Part shown: piece after piece, positions 49,127 through 60,600 of the stretch | Layout: every line of letters begins with the position of its first letter | How positions within the stretch are numbered: the stretch's first letter is position 1 | Assembly: GCA_034008185.1 (NCBI GenBank) | Contig: CM067085.1 | Span: 56,464,602 to 56,528,601, forward strand | Direction of reading: 5' to 3' | Length of the DNA: 64,000 nucleotides | DNA from: Gorsachius magnificus | Taxonomy: Eukaryota; Chordata; Aves; Pelecaniformes; Ardeidae | The notes under the pieces: generated by a model | Databases searched by the model: none | What the model was told of the DNA's origin: nothing | What the model saw: only the letters and a program-made list of their open reading frames with translations | Position numbers and translations under genes: made by a program

Positions 49127-49550
49127 TCGTACAATCGTTTAGGTTGGAAAAGACCTTTAAGATCATCAAGTCCAACTGTTTACCTAACCCTGCCATCCCA
49201 CCACTAAACCATGTCCCTAAGCACCTCATCTATCCTTTTAAATACCTCCAGGGATGGGGACTCGACCACCTCCCTGGGCAGCCCATTCCAGAGCGCGACA
49301 ACCCTTTTGGTGAAGAAACTTTTCCTAATGTCCAACCTAAACCTGCCCCAGTGCAACTTCAGACCATTCCCCCTCGTCCTATCGTCCATTACCAGGGAGA
49401 AGAGGCCGACCCCCACCTCACTACAGCCTCCTTTCAGGGAGTTGTAGAGGGCGATAAGGTCTCCCCTCAGCCTCCTCTTCTCCAGGCTAAACAACCCCAG
49501 TTCCCTCAGCTGTTCCTCATAAGACTTGTGCTCCAGACCCCTCACCAGGT
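49127..49550 (-). mobile_element. CR1 LINE 3' fragment, about 420 bases
   Basis: Reverse complement of the CR1 3' end ('gtttaggttggaaaagacct') followed by the C-terminal part of the ORF2 protein. The - strand at 49204-49545 still reads openly: [38 protein letters not shown], typical of CR1. 5'-truncated; no reverse transcriptase core is left. Confidence 0.95.
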
Positions 49551-50358
49551 CATGCAGATGTGCCTGCCCCTCAGCTCGGATGCTGCAGGGTTAGTGGAGT
49601 CCTTGTGCAGGGGTATCTCCTGTCTCACTGGCTGATCCTGTTTTAAGCCATAAGCACCACAAATTCTATAGCCATAATGGGAGATATTCCTGCCAGACGA
49701 GGCATTTGCAAAATAACAAAGCTCATCGTTGGTTTGAAAAACTACCATGATGACTGATATCTCCTTTGACCCATGGGAAAGACTGAAGCTTCCTCTTGCT
49801 TGTTTCTATTAAAGCTCTTAGTGATTTGACACAGCATTGCCCGCGTTGTGACACGGCCTTATTGCCAAGGCATGCAAAGATGGGGTGGCAAGTTGTCTAT
49901 GAGGCACGCTCAGAGCAAATGCTGATCGTCTCTGAAAGTCGTGACAGTACCCAGAGAAGTACAACAGGCTGTCAGCAGCTCCCTTCCAGCAGTAAGCAGT
50001 GTTTAGTCCCCTGAAATGCTGGTCTGCAGCCAGGGTGCTGCACTGATGCTTTTTTTTTTTTTCCTTTTTTTCACTGAATCCCTCGATTTCACAACATTTA
50101 GGCATTAAACTGAGAGGGCTATCTGGTCGCAAAAAACTCTCTCACCCCCCTGCTGCCTTGATGTGTGTTGGTGGGCTTCAGAGGTAATGACGACAATGCT
50201 TTGTGACTATGAGTGTCAGAGCTTTCTGAGTTCTGCCACAAAAAGAAGTGTGAGTCGGAGAGAAAGAGCTGAAAGCAAGAGCAGTGCCTTGCAAGGCCCC
50301 CTCACCTGAAACGCAACATAAAAATGTGTTTCAGCAGGTTGGAAGAGGTGGCTCTGTG

Positions 50359-50666
50359 TTAGCTCAGCAAGGGCATAGAGGCTGGTGCTGGACCAGAGGA
50401 GCTGGTGCTGTCAGTCGTCAGCCCTTCCTGGGCAGGTGCTGAGGCAGCCCCCTCTTCTGCTCCGGCCGGGGCGGAGCGGGATGGGATGCTCACTGAGTGG
50501 CGCTCGTGGCGATGGGATGGTTTGCCCAGCTGTACTTCATAGGGGAGTTGGGGGATTTCATACAGGGTCTGACAATCCTCTAGTGAGCTGCATCCCAGAC
50601 CTTTCTGTGTATTTCTTCTAACATTTACGTTAGCCCAGCAGGCTGTCTGTGTAAATGGGACTGCAA
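50359..50666 (-). CDS. Candidate alternative last exon (unproven), possibly of TNNI3K
   Basis: An open frame of about 100 codons on the - strand ends in TAA at 50359-50361. It contains CSSLEDCQTLYEIPQLPYEV, then a His/Arg-rich piece and an Ala/Ser/Pro/Glu tail (EGLTTDSTSSSGPAPASMPL). Local GC content is higher than in the surroundings. Two acceptor-like sites (...CATGTTTCAG and ...GTTGCAG) give phase 1, which would fit the phase of the TNNI3K penultimate exon. I do not recognise the sequence. It could be an alternative C-terminus, a separate gene's last exon, or chance. Confidence 0.25.
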
Positions 50667-52259
50667 CTGAAACATGAACCAAACAGAGCAGAAAGTAACA
50701 GCCGGGTGGCACCAGCGGCTGACAGCAGATCTGCAACACTCGATGTACAGCTTTATTTCCCTTTCTCCCCCATTGAATTTTTCAGAAAGTGAAACGAAAC
50801 AAATGAAAAAAACACCTGTAAGCCTTGCTAAGTGAAATCTTCCCCATTTTTTATTGCTTCAGGATTGTGAAATGAATGACGTGTGGAAGATGTGAGTCCA
50901 TAGAGCCTACTACAGATTTGTAGTTCATGTGTGTCATGCTGCACGATGCCTCATCGCAGACCTGGGTCCGGGGATCATAGTTGTAAGAAACCAACATCCT
51001 GAATAATATCCACAGAGCAGTACACAGCAATTGTGGACACTGATTTCTACTCAGCCAATAAGACCTGTGTCTTTGAATCCAGTTAAGGAATAATATTACA
51101 GCAGGATCGCTTGCAGCTAAATTTTGCTAATTTGAAAAAAGACCCCAGAAAAATAACAGCATAATTAACTCTGCAATTGCTTCTAGAAGAAGAGTTCAAG
51201 TTCTCCTGCCCTACCTCTTTTTTTTTTTATTATTTTTTTATTTTTTTTTTTAATTTCCAGTGATCAGAGTTGCTGTTGCAAAGCTGGTCATGGCACTCAT
51301 CAAGCTCATCTAGCTCAGCATGCACTAGATGGCACTCCGCTGCAGTTTTGCGTCAAGTCAAAAATGCAACTTTGCACTGTGTTAAGTTTATCATATTTGT
51401 GACACAATTTTGCATGTTTTCCTTCTGGTCTAAAGTTTGTTTTGGAGTACCTGTGTTGCTTTTTGCAAGCAAATGTCTGAAAGAAAGCTTACACTCTTTG
51501 GGAAAAACAATCACTCAAACCAAAACAAGGAAGTAGATAAGAAAACACAAATGTCTGGAAGAGTACAATTAAAATGGCCACCCAAAAAATCTCTTCATTC
51601 TCAACGAGCAGAAAAGCATCCAAAGATCAGGGCTCTGAATTGCTGCAGCCATGGGGCTGCTGTGCTGGGGACCTGCGTGAGCCCATGGTGATGAAAATGA
51701 GACAGGGGACATGTCTGGGACTGCAGGGAACTCAAAAAAGAAACTAGATCTGGTTCAGAAGCTGGGAGCAGGAATGACTCTGCCTCCACGGTGGCCTGGA
51801 TGGTGGTGGGGAGGGACAGGCTGCTTCTCTTCTTGACGGGGACTGGGCTGGCAGCTCCCTGGCACCTACTGTCAGGGAGGGGCCGGTAGCTCCACGCCTT
51901 CCTGCAGTCCAAGGTAACAACAACTTGCCTTGGAGCTCTGAAACTGTAACAGGTGTATTTTTACTTTCATCTCTTGAAATTATTAATACTCAAGATGAAA
52001 AAGTGCAGCATTCCTTGCGGACATTCACTTTGTCAAAGAACAGATGCACACCACCAAAAAAACCCCAACCCTCAAGCAGGTCAGCAGAGAAAGGTACTGG
52101 AGCAGAACTTACGATGGGGACATTTGCCATCAACATGTAAAGCTGTTTGGTTTAGGCATCTTCAGTGTAACACGCGATGCCTGGGAGTTAGGCTGATACG
52201 GTGAGAACTGTTGCTGCCGGTTGATGATGAGTCTCTCCGCAGGCGGAGGGTTTGTGCTG
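50667..52259 (-). other. TNNI3K: Probable TNNI3K 3' UTR and downstream DNA
   Basis: This follows the TNNI3K stop codon on the - strand. AATAAA on the - strand occurs at 51226-51231 and 51237-51242 within an A/T-rich tract, and again at 50850-50855 and 50752-50757. A 3' UTR of about 1 kb is likely. No other gene was recognised. Confidence 0.5.
51226..51242 (-). terminator. TNNI3K: Candidate poly(A) signals of TNNI3K
   Basis: Two TTTATT hexamers on the + strand (AATAAA on the - strand), 11 bases apart, about 1.0 kb downstream of the TNNI3K stop. They lie in a poly-T tract, so chance occurrence is possible. Confidence 0.4.
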
Positions 52260-52336
52260 TCAGCTGCTTTCTTCAAAGCTGCCACTGCTGCTGCAGGAAT
52301 GAAACCTCATGGTACTCATGGGATCCGACACGTAGC
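52260..52336 (-). CDS. TNNI3K: TNNI3K last coding exon
   Basis: On the - strand, acceptor ...CTTGCAG; two bases complete a Gly codon, followed by YVSDPMSTMRFHSC, a Ser/Gly stretch and FEESS with the stop TGA at 52260-52262. Human TNNI3K ends YVSDPMSSMHFHSC...FEDSS. TNNI3K is a heart-enriched dual-specificity kinase of the tyrosine-kinase-like group with N-terminal ankyrin repeats, a kinase domain and this Ser-rich tail, which is thought to influence its activity and partner binding. The tail is Ser-rich with acidic residues, as expected. Confidence 0.96.
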
Positions 52337-55300
52337 CTGCAAGATGCAGAGAGAAGTTCACGTGTGGCTCAGCATCGTGGCGGTTCTCCCCCACCTTTCC
52401 CTGCAGTGCCAATGTCAACAAAATCACATGCGTATCATTTTGAGATAAATAGGCACAGATCATGCCAATACTTTCTTGCTGTCTGCAAATCTCCATTCAG
52501 TATCATCTGCCGAGGAAAAATTTAAATAGGAAGTAAACAGACCCTGCCATTCCTGCAGTGAATTCCCAATAATCAAGCACAATGAAACTTTGGTGACTGA
52601 CATAAAAACATGAATCTCAATGTTTTAATAACACAGTGGAAGTTTGCCATTAAGAAAATACCTTTTGCCCTTTCAACTAGAGCTTCAGAGGGCTCAAAAT
52701 AAACATTCTGGCAAGTGCTTTTAAAATATTTTAATTCTTGACACTACAAAACAGAAAGCAACTGCTCTTGCCAGCACCGTATTTCCAATGAGCTGCTCCA
52801 ACAACGCCAAGGAAACTGTTTCTCCCTTTACACGGTGCCATCGGTCAGCTGCTCCCATGCTTCTTATTTACTGTACTAACACTAAAGATCCAGTGCAGCC
52901 AACTCAAATTTCTTGATAACTAGGCGTTGTGCAGAGATACCAGGTGCCTGGGAAACAAGAGAGCAGAGAAACTAGAACACAAAAACTTTCTGGGCGCAGG
53001 GTGGGGTGGAAGATGGGTGAGAAAACATTGCTAAGGCTCCTGTGTGCCAAATTCCTATAGCCAAGCATAAAAGACACACAGCTGCACAAAATTAAGACTC
53101 TGGTAATTACAACAGTACTGACTACAGGATCCCTAAACTGTAATCCATAAGCAACCTTGGGTTATCTCCTAATCATGACACACAATGCTTTGAAAGCTAT
53201 CAGCAAAGCTTTCCTTAAGGGAATCTCGCTGCTATCCTAAATATGCTGGGCGTTGACACTGCGGCTGTTCTGGCATGTGCTGAATGTGCCCAGTGAGGCG
53301 AAGGCAGCACACGTGATTGCTGAAGGCAGAGCCTTGGCGCGTCACTACGCGTGTGAGGAACGCAGGGCTGCAACGGGGCACGCTATGGGAGCAGGACGTG
53401 CTTTTGAGGATCTCTCTGGCTGTGGTGATGATCCTTTGCACTGATCACGCTGGGTGGGAGATTGTCCACATGCTCCGCCATCACTTCCATTTGCTTTACT
53501 GCATCCACACAGTGGGGGACCTTCTCTTTAATAGATGCCTTCATGTTTCCGACCCCTTTGACCATATCCTATGTTTTTTTTTCTTTTCCTTGTAGTGCCT
53601 CTGAGATTCACACCAGCCAGGATTAAGACCACGAGGATGCTTGGCTTGCCTCACTCCCAAGGGTCCCTTCTTGCCTGCCGGTGATGCATCTCTTCTCAGA
53701 TGGATGGTGCCCTTTCCAAGTGCCAAGAGGGCACTTTCCATGCCACAGCCTGGGCTTACACTGTTGTGTGGCTACTCAGTGAGTGCATGAGCTGCCTTGT
53801 GTTGCAGGACAGCTTCATGCTGCAAGCCTTGCCAGGGCCACCTTTGCAGTTGGGAAACTTTGGGGACTGTTGCAGCAGCATCATGAGCTTGTCTGCCAGC
53901 GTCTGAGAGCTGCAGCAAGCAAAGAGAAGCCAAAGTCAAACTCTGTGTTTGCACCTGTCTCAAACTTTAGAAGATATACTGTTTCCTTTGTGCATTGTGT
54001 ACCTGCCTCGTGTGATTTCACTGCTTTCAACGTACAGTTTAACTTACATTTTGTGAAACTTCCCATGAAGAGCAGGTCCTTTGCTTTCACTGAAGAAGTC
54101 AGGGCTGTGTTTATTTGTAGAATTCCTATTTTCAAATACACTCAGTGAAGAAAATTGTTCACTATCAGAAAGGCTCTTGCAGGAACAGGAGCAGGGTGCT
54201 TTTGGGGCTTTTATTGAAAAAGGAAAACAGTGAATGTATTCTTTATTGTTTACAGACTGCAAGCACAAATGAGGATAATGGAAAACATTAGGCAAAAAGC
54301 AAACAGAAAGAAAAAAGATCAAAATGGATGTGAATGGGGAGAGACAGCAGTGAAATTGGTTTATGTGGCATAAATAAAGAGTGCAAATATTTGCAATCAT
54401 TGGACCAAGCACTCTAATAAAAAAGGGCTCAGGGCTTTCTGTCTTCTGGTGTGCCGCTATGCATTGCAATGGCTTGATCACTCTACCAGGATCTTGAAGC
54501 ATGGGATGCAGTGAGAACAAGGGGTGGCTGGACTTGCAGAGTGCTATGGTGAGCCTCCAGAGCAGCTGGGTTTGGTGCTTTGCAACAAGGGACTGTGATT
54601 CTGTTGTTCCTCAAGATACATATCCTGGTGACACTGCAGGACTCAACTTTGAGTTCCATAAACCTGCTGAAATGAAGCATGTGGCAAGGAGTAACCTTTC
54701 CAGTCCTGTAGTGTCTAGCAGCCAGGATCTTCACTTTGTACCATGCTGGCTTTTTCCATTGTTACCTGAGTTAGCACAAGGCTCAGCTTGGCCAACTCTT
54801 GGCTGTGATCAAGCAGTGCTGCACCACGGTCCTGGTATTCTGATCAGCAACGCAGAGGTCTGTCTGGGACCACCTCCCTTCCCACTTGCATGCTTTGGTT
54901 CCCTTCTGCGGAAACTATAATTGAAAGAGCAGGTATATTTGAAAATAAATCTTGAGGTCTCATGAGTGGAGTCTGAAATCAATCCTTAATCCCACAGTTT
55001 AAATGTAGCCATGGAGAGTCTCTTCTCCACCAGCCCTTTACTCCCTTGTGTCCCTTTTTAATACAGACTTGAGAAACCCTCTCCAGACTTGCCTGGATGG
55101 TCTTACTCTAGGAGTTCACAGAACATTTCTGTTTTGCTCGTTTTCTTCCTCCTCTTGAGTTTTCCAGTTGCCAGGTACCTGATGAAAGCTGTGCTCCGAG
55201 GAACTGCTCTTTGCAGCTGTGGAATCTGCATATGACAAGTAATAACAAAGTTTTTGTTCTTTTTTCAGTTTCAAAGGTCATTACCCGTAATGACAGCAAC

Positions 55301-57528
55301 ACTGCTGTTAGCACTGTACTCACTAAATATTTAAATGACCAGGTTTTCTCTTTCTCTCGACCAATGTGCTCAGTTCAGAGGAGAGGAGGGAGCGCAAGAG
55401 TCATGCTGAGGCCAGTGAAAAACAGCAAAGATGGTCAGTTGATAGGCTTCTGATGTATGCTTCAGGCAGAACAAAAGACTGTATTCTCCTGGTGACAAAA
55501 CAGGCTGGAAAGTGGCAAGAAAGGGAGCAGATGCCAGCAGAGGAGTGAGAAGGCCCCAGGGCAGGGAACAGCAGCAAATGAGGATGGCAACACCGCAAAG
55601 TCAATGGGTCCACACAACACAGTTGCCATTTGAACATACAGAAAAACGTATGTAAGCATAGAGCATACAGAAAAAAATTTTCCTTGTAGGTGCTCAGCAG
55701 GTGGGCCGTGGAGAAACAGAGACTTTACACAGCACAGAACAACCCTGCTCACAGCAAGCACAGAGACGCCTTCCTGCTGGGCACTCTTGGGTGACAGCAA
55801 CTGTGGTGCATGTGCATCCTTAAAAGTCCGTGTTGTCTATCAAAGCCCAGCCTCACTCCTTGATACTGAGGATGTCGCTGTAATTCTCCGCCATGTCAGC
55901 CTCATGGCTCCTGCCATTTTTGTTTGCCTCCTTTGTCCACAATATGCTGATATGAATATTGATGAAAAAAACCCTCTACCCTGCTTTCAGAACAGATGTG
56001 GCTGGCATGGGCAGCACCACAGACTTGTTCTCTGCCTGGTCCGTGGTGCTGTTGTAAGAGTGTACCGGAGTCTGGTTTTGCATCTGGTGTTGCTGGGTGT
56101 ACTGCAGTGCTGTGGTACGATGATCCCTCTAGCAACGGTTTCAGAAGACACCTTTTTGCATTGCTCTGTCTGCAGGGATCCCTGGGCCTGTCCAAGGGAT
56201 GACAAGATCCAGAATATCTGCATGGCTGTGGGCAGATGGTGAAAGCATGGTCTGTGGTGCGGTCATCAGGCAAAGGTCACCGCGGATGCTGTGCTGATGT
56301 TTGCTCAGCAAACACAGCAGCTGCAGTGGATGGGCCCTGGCTGTGTGTCAGTGCTGAAAAGGGGCAGTGACACCCTGTTGGCATGGCCCTGGAGAAGCTT
56401 AGGATGTTCAGGTAAACAGATTGGCTGGTGCTGGTTGAAGAAACAGCACTGTGGGGCAGCAGCTGGAGGCTTTCCAAAATCATGCACTCCGTAGGTGTAG
56501 TCCCACTTCAGTATTGCTGCACAGAAAGTTACTGAGCTGGGATGTAGTGTTGTTTCACACCTGAGCATAAAACACGTGCTACCCCAATAGCATGGTCTCA
56601 GGGGGGCTTCACACCTGTGGCAGGTCTTCCTAGGACAGAGCAGCTGAGCCTAGTGTGAATGAAGGTGAGATTAAGAGTCTGACCTTCATATCCACACCAA
56701 GAAAGAAAGATTTACCCAAGATCTCTATCCAGTCTGCTTGATACCACCCTCATGCCAACTACATTGTCATATGCTCTTTATTTTAAGGTTTTATTTATAC
56801 ATTATGCTGCTGGGTTAAAAACTGCTCTAAGCTGATAACCATTCTATGCTTAGGAAACTGTAAAGAACCGGGCAGTGAGCTTGTGAGCTGTTTAGAAAGG
56901 GCAGGAGAGAGAAAGATTCCCAAGGAGCTGCCTGCAAGACAAGACCTGAGCAAAGAGAGGTTTACTGGGGATGATTGCAAAGTTAGGGGCTAGGAAATGC
57001 TGGAAAGTTATTTGTGTGGCAACGCATAAACACACACTCGAATGCAGTAGGACAGAAAGTCAGGAAGGCGAGCGGAAGAAGCAGCCAGGGCATCTCTGTT
57101 CTGGAGGGGAGCAGAACAACGGGATGCCCTCCGAGAGAGGAGTGCAAATGGTGAAAAGGATATGTTGTGTCATTTTATGCTCTCGTGGTACTCCAGAAAT
57201 AGGACTGTCTTGCCCACTTTTTGCAGAAGCAGCCTTGAGGATATAATGCCACATCTTCTCCTTATTCACAGATCCATGCATGTAGACAGAAAGGACCATC
57301 CCAGCTCCGAAGTGCTTGGGGCACACATGTGGTGAAAGCAGCCATGAGTTTCGAGGAGCACATGCTGAGACCTCGCCCATGGTGAGACCTCGCCAGCTCT
57401 GACTGACCGTAACCAGCAGCCTTCGCTGTACATTATTTTTCTCATGAGACTTTTTGGTACCTCAGGAAACTGCACCTCTGCACTGGTTAACCACACCAAG
57501 ATGCTCAGAGTATTCTGCATTAACTCAC
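52337..57528 (-). other. TNNI3K: TNNI3K last intron
   Basis: About 5.2 kb between the last two exons. Open frames exist on both strands (for example 54044-54520 on - and 54501-54920 on +) without domain or splice support. An acceptor-like site precedes an open stretch at 55268-55453 (+). No LRR coding sequence was found. No CR1 piece was recognised. Confidence 0.65.
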
Positions 57529-57608
57529 CGTTTTTGTCAATTGGTGGGTACTGGAAGTTTCTTCTCATGTCATCCAGAGACAGACCCTGAGAAGGGTGTT
57601 TCCCAGTG
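57529..57608 (-). CDS. TNNI3K: TNNI3K penultimate coding exon
   Basis: On the - strand, acceptor TTTAATTTGCAG and donor GTGAGT; 80 bases. It completes a split Ser codon, then encodes TGKHPSQGLSLDDMRRNFQY and PPIDKN, ending one base into a Gly codon. The human counterpart reads [20 protein letters not shown] and PIDKYG. Both junctions are in phase with the neighbouring exons. Confidence 0.97.
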
Positions 57609-60600
57609 CTGCAAATTAAATAGGAGGTGTCAGTTTAGATAAGACTGTCACATCTCCAGACCATGAGAACTTTTTCTACAGAGTCGGAAGGAAAATACAG
57701 TAACGTGAAATACATCAGCCTGATGTCCAGCTGCTGGCATTTGCAGTGAACAAAAAGCAAGAAAAAGTTATGAATCATAGAATCATAGAATCACCTCGGT
57801 TGGAAAAGACCTTTAAGATCATCGAGTCCAACCGTTAACCTAGCACTGCCATCCCACCACTAAACCATGTCCCTAAACATGAATCACATGCATGCCCACA
57901 TTTCATCCATTCTCGAAGTAACTTCCCTCAAATATACCGCTTGGGGCTTTGCAACTGTTTTTACATTGCTATTTTAGAAGCAATTCTAGGCGTCAGTCCA
58001 GGATCGTTCTAATGTATTTTATGCATCAGTGCTAACAGATTCCTGCAAATAAGTTTCTCTATCAAGGAAGATCACTGAATTATCTTCCAGTAATTGACCA
58101 AAACCACTGCCCTGCCAACAGGTTGTTTATCCCTGGTCCTAAGGATCTATCACATACAGTGCTGTCCTGTACCGGTTCTTCTCAGATTACAGGCAGACAG
58201 AAACCAAGTGCACACAAAACCAAGGAGCCCAAACCATTCTCATCTAGCCCTCAGTTAATTTATTTCAGAGGAGCTGCCAAAAGCATAAAGCAAGGCGTAA
58301 AGATTACAATGACACAGACGATGGCACAGGGAAGCAGAATAACACACGGAGGTTCTTCAGAACAGTTTAGATAGGATGGAGAGCCCACATCTGTCTGACC
58401 ATATCTGATACTTGATTGGGAGACTAAAGAAGACCTACTGGATTTAAGTGCTCCGTGAAAATAACATCAGAGTGTTGTGCTTTAGAAAGGAGCTCTTTCA
58501 TTTGGCTGCCCTCACTGAGTATGCTCACATAAACCTTGAGAAACCTTTTAACTGAAAATACCATCAGCCACAGTTCTTGGGCTTTGACACTTTTCATGGT
58601 TCAGGTGGAAGGCACGGTGCTAAACAGAACTTGATATCAACTTAATTACATGCCGTGGTTATTATTTATCTCACAATATATAAAAAAACCCAAAGGTCTG
58701 TCACCACTAGGCTATCTAAACTTACCAGTGTATTTATGTCTCCTGGCTTCTATTGAGGAGCCATTAAGATACTATTTCTGGTGATCTCTTTGTGCAGTTT
58801 TGACAGGATAATAGGATTAGGTTTGCCAGATCCCACTAACATCAGCTTCACTTACTCTTCAAATATTTTCATTGGCAAAACTGATCAATCTAGCTTTTCA
58901 ACCTCTAAAATGTGAAGTCAGGGAATAGTAAGGGCAATTCAGTGAATCGTCCAAGTGGCAGAATGTGAAAAGTTGACACCATCTGGCAACGGCAGGACAC
59001 AGGCTGGTTGTTTCAGGTTTCCTTGAGGCTTGTCTGCTTTTTCACCCCGAACACAACTATTACTCTACCACTGCTGCAAGTGCTGGGAGGTTCAGGAGAG
59101 GTCCTGTGGCTCTGGCTTTCCCAGCTTCTTTAAGACACGTCTCTAAGAGGCACAGACAGATGTGGCTTCCCTATAGTGACACAACTTGTCAGTGCCTGGA
59201 GTGGCACTGTGTCCCCTGGGAGGAGGCTGGCAAGCTGGAGGCAGAGTTTAATGAGCAGCAGGTGTACCCTGAAGGAGCAGGGAAAACTCACCCCAGCTCA
59301 GCCAGTACCTCAGGAATATTGTTTCTACCCACCTTTTCACTATCCCATACTTCTCCATGCTGCTCTGACTTTCCTCTTGATGGACCATTCACCCCTTTCC
59401 CCACTCTGCTCCCCCCCCAAAGGACTGTCCCTCCTCTGTGCTGCACAGCTCCTCTACCACCCCCCACCCCCACCCAGCTGCTCACCCTGCTGCCAGCAGA
59501 GCTGCTTTCCCCCCCAGCCCCTGCCTGGTGCCTGGGAATGGAAAGCCCTTTTGAGGGCTGACCTGCAATGGTATGGAATGTGCCTGCGTTTACTGTATCA
59601 CTTGCATTATTGAAGCTCATTCATAATTAAGGACGAGAAGTCCTTCTTCGGGCAGAGGGAAACAACAAGGAGGTCTATTTTGGGAAAACGCTGTCCAGTC
59701 AGAGGCTGAAGCAAAAGGCCAGTGAATGACTGGCTGGCAAATCTGCATCTGAAAGGATTGCAGAAAGCTCTTGCAGCAGCCACAGGCTGTGGGAAGAGCC
59801 AGGAGGTCTCCAGGGGAAGAAATAAAACATACACTTTACTTGAATTCTTAGCGCAGCATTCATGGAGTAACTCCTGACATGTTGGGCAAGAGAGATGGGC
59901 CTGAGGCCAGCCAGGCTGCTGAATAGGAGGCTGGCAGTGCCGGCCGTGCCAGGGACACCTGCCTGGAGCTACAGAGGAACCACAGTGGTGGCGTGTCCTA
60001 CATGAGGATTTCCTCAGAAAGGAGAAACTCTTAAGCGAGTTATTTGGCCTCGTTGCCTTTGGAACAGCTCAGAGCGAAAACAGCGGAGAGGAATCCTCTA
60101 GTTTTGTAAACATAAAAAGAAAAAAAAAAGATGGAGAGAACTGCTGCTAATAAACAGCTGTTGGGAGGAGAGCTATAATACAAATCTGCGATAAGTAACA
60201 CGTCCCACTCTGCCATGTCCCTGACTTTAGGAGAAGGCAGAAAATCTTGAAATCTGATTATTCTCAGAACAGCTAACTGAATCCCATTCACTCAGTCTCT
60301 TTGCTATATTTTTTTTCTTTAAGTTTCTTGTCAGTTGGGTGAGGGTTTATGTTAACTAACCAGAAGAGCTGAAACCATCTTTAAGTTGTTTAGTAGCCTC
60401 TCTAGGCATTAAGTCTGGAAGGGGAAGAAATAGCTCCTTGGAAAAGAGCTTGGAAGGAGTGAACTTTCCCTTGACAACAAACTTAAAACTTCTGTCTAGG
60501 GGATAACTTGGCTTTTCTCTTCTTGTCCTCTGATCTGTGAGGAAAGGTGGTTTGTAAGGGACCAGGTACTTGCCATTGATCCAAGACTTGGGTTAATTGA

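Larger units (their letters stand above)
44200..50358. other. Intergenic region between ERICH3 and TNNI3K
   Basis: It holds a tandem duplication at 44768-44826, a CR1 piece at 49127-49550, and otherwise ordinary DNA. A weak exon-like segment at 48241-48294 (+) is discussed under rejected items. In mammals LRRC53 lies between or over ERICH3 and TNNI3K; no leucine-rich repeat coding sequence is seen here. Confidence 0.6.

Noticed and set aside
49114..49635. 173-codon open frame on the + strand
   Set aside because: It is the antisense shadow of the CR1 fragment at 49127-49550, whose - strand encodes the ORF2 C-terminus.
54044..54520. 158-codon open frame on the - strand inside the TNNI3K last intron
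   Set aside because: No domain, no fitting splice sites in phase with the TNNI3K exons, and composition like intronic DNA.
55268..55453. Open frame on the + strand after TTCTTTTTTCAG
   Set aside because: The acceptor is good, but the translation has no recognisable family and no upstream exon on this strand was found. It lies in a TNNI3K intron on the opposite strand.
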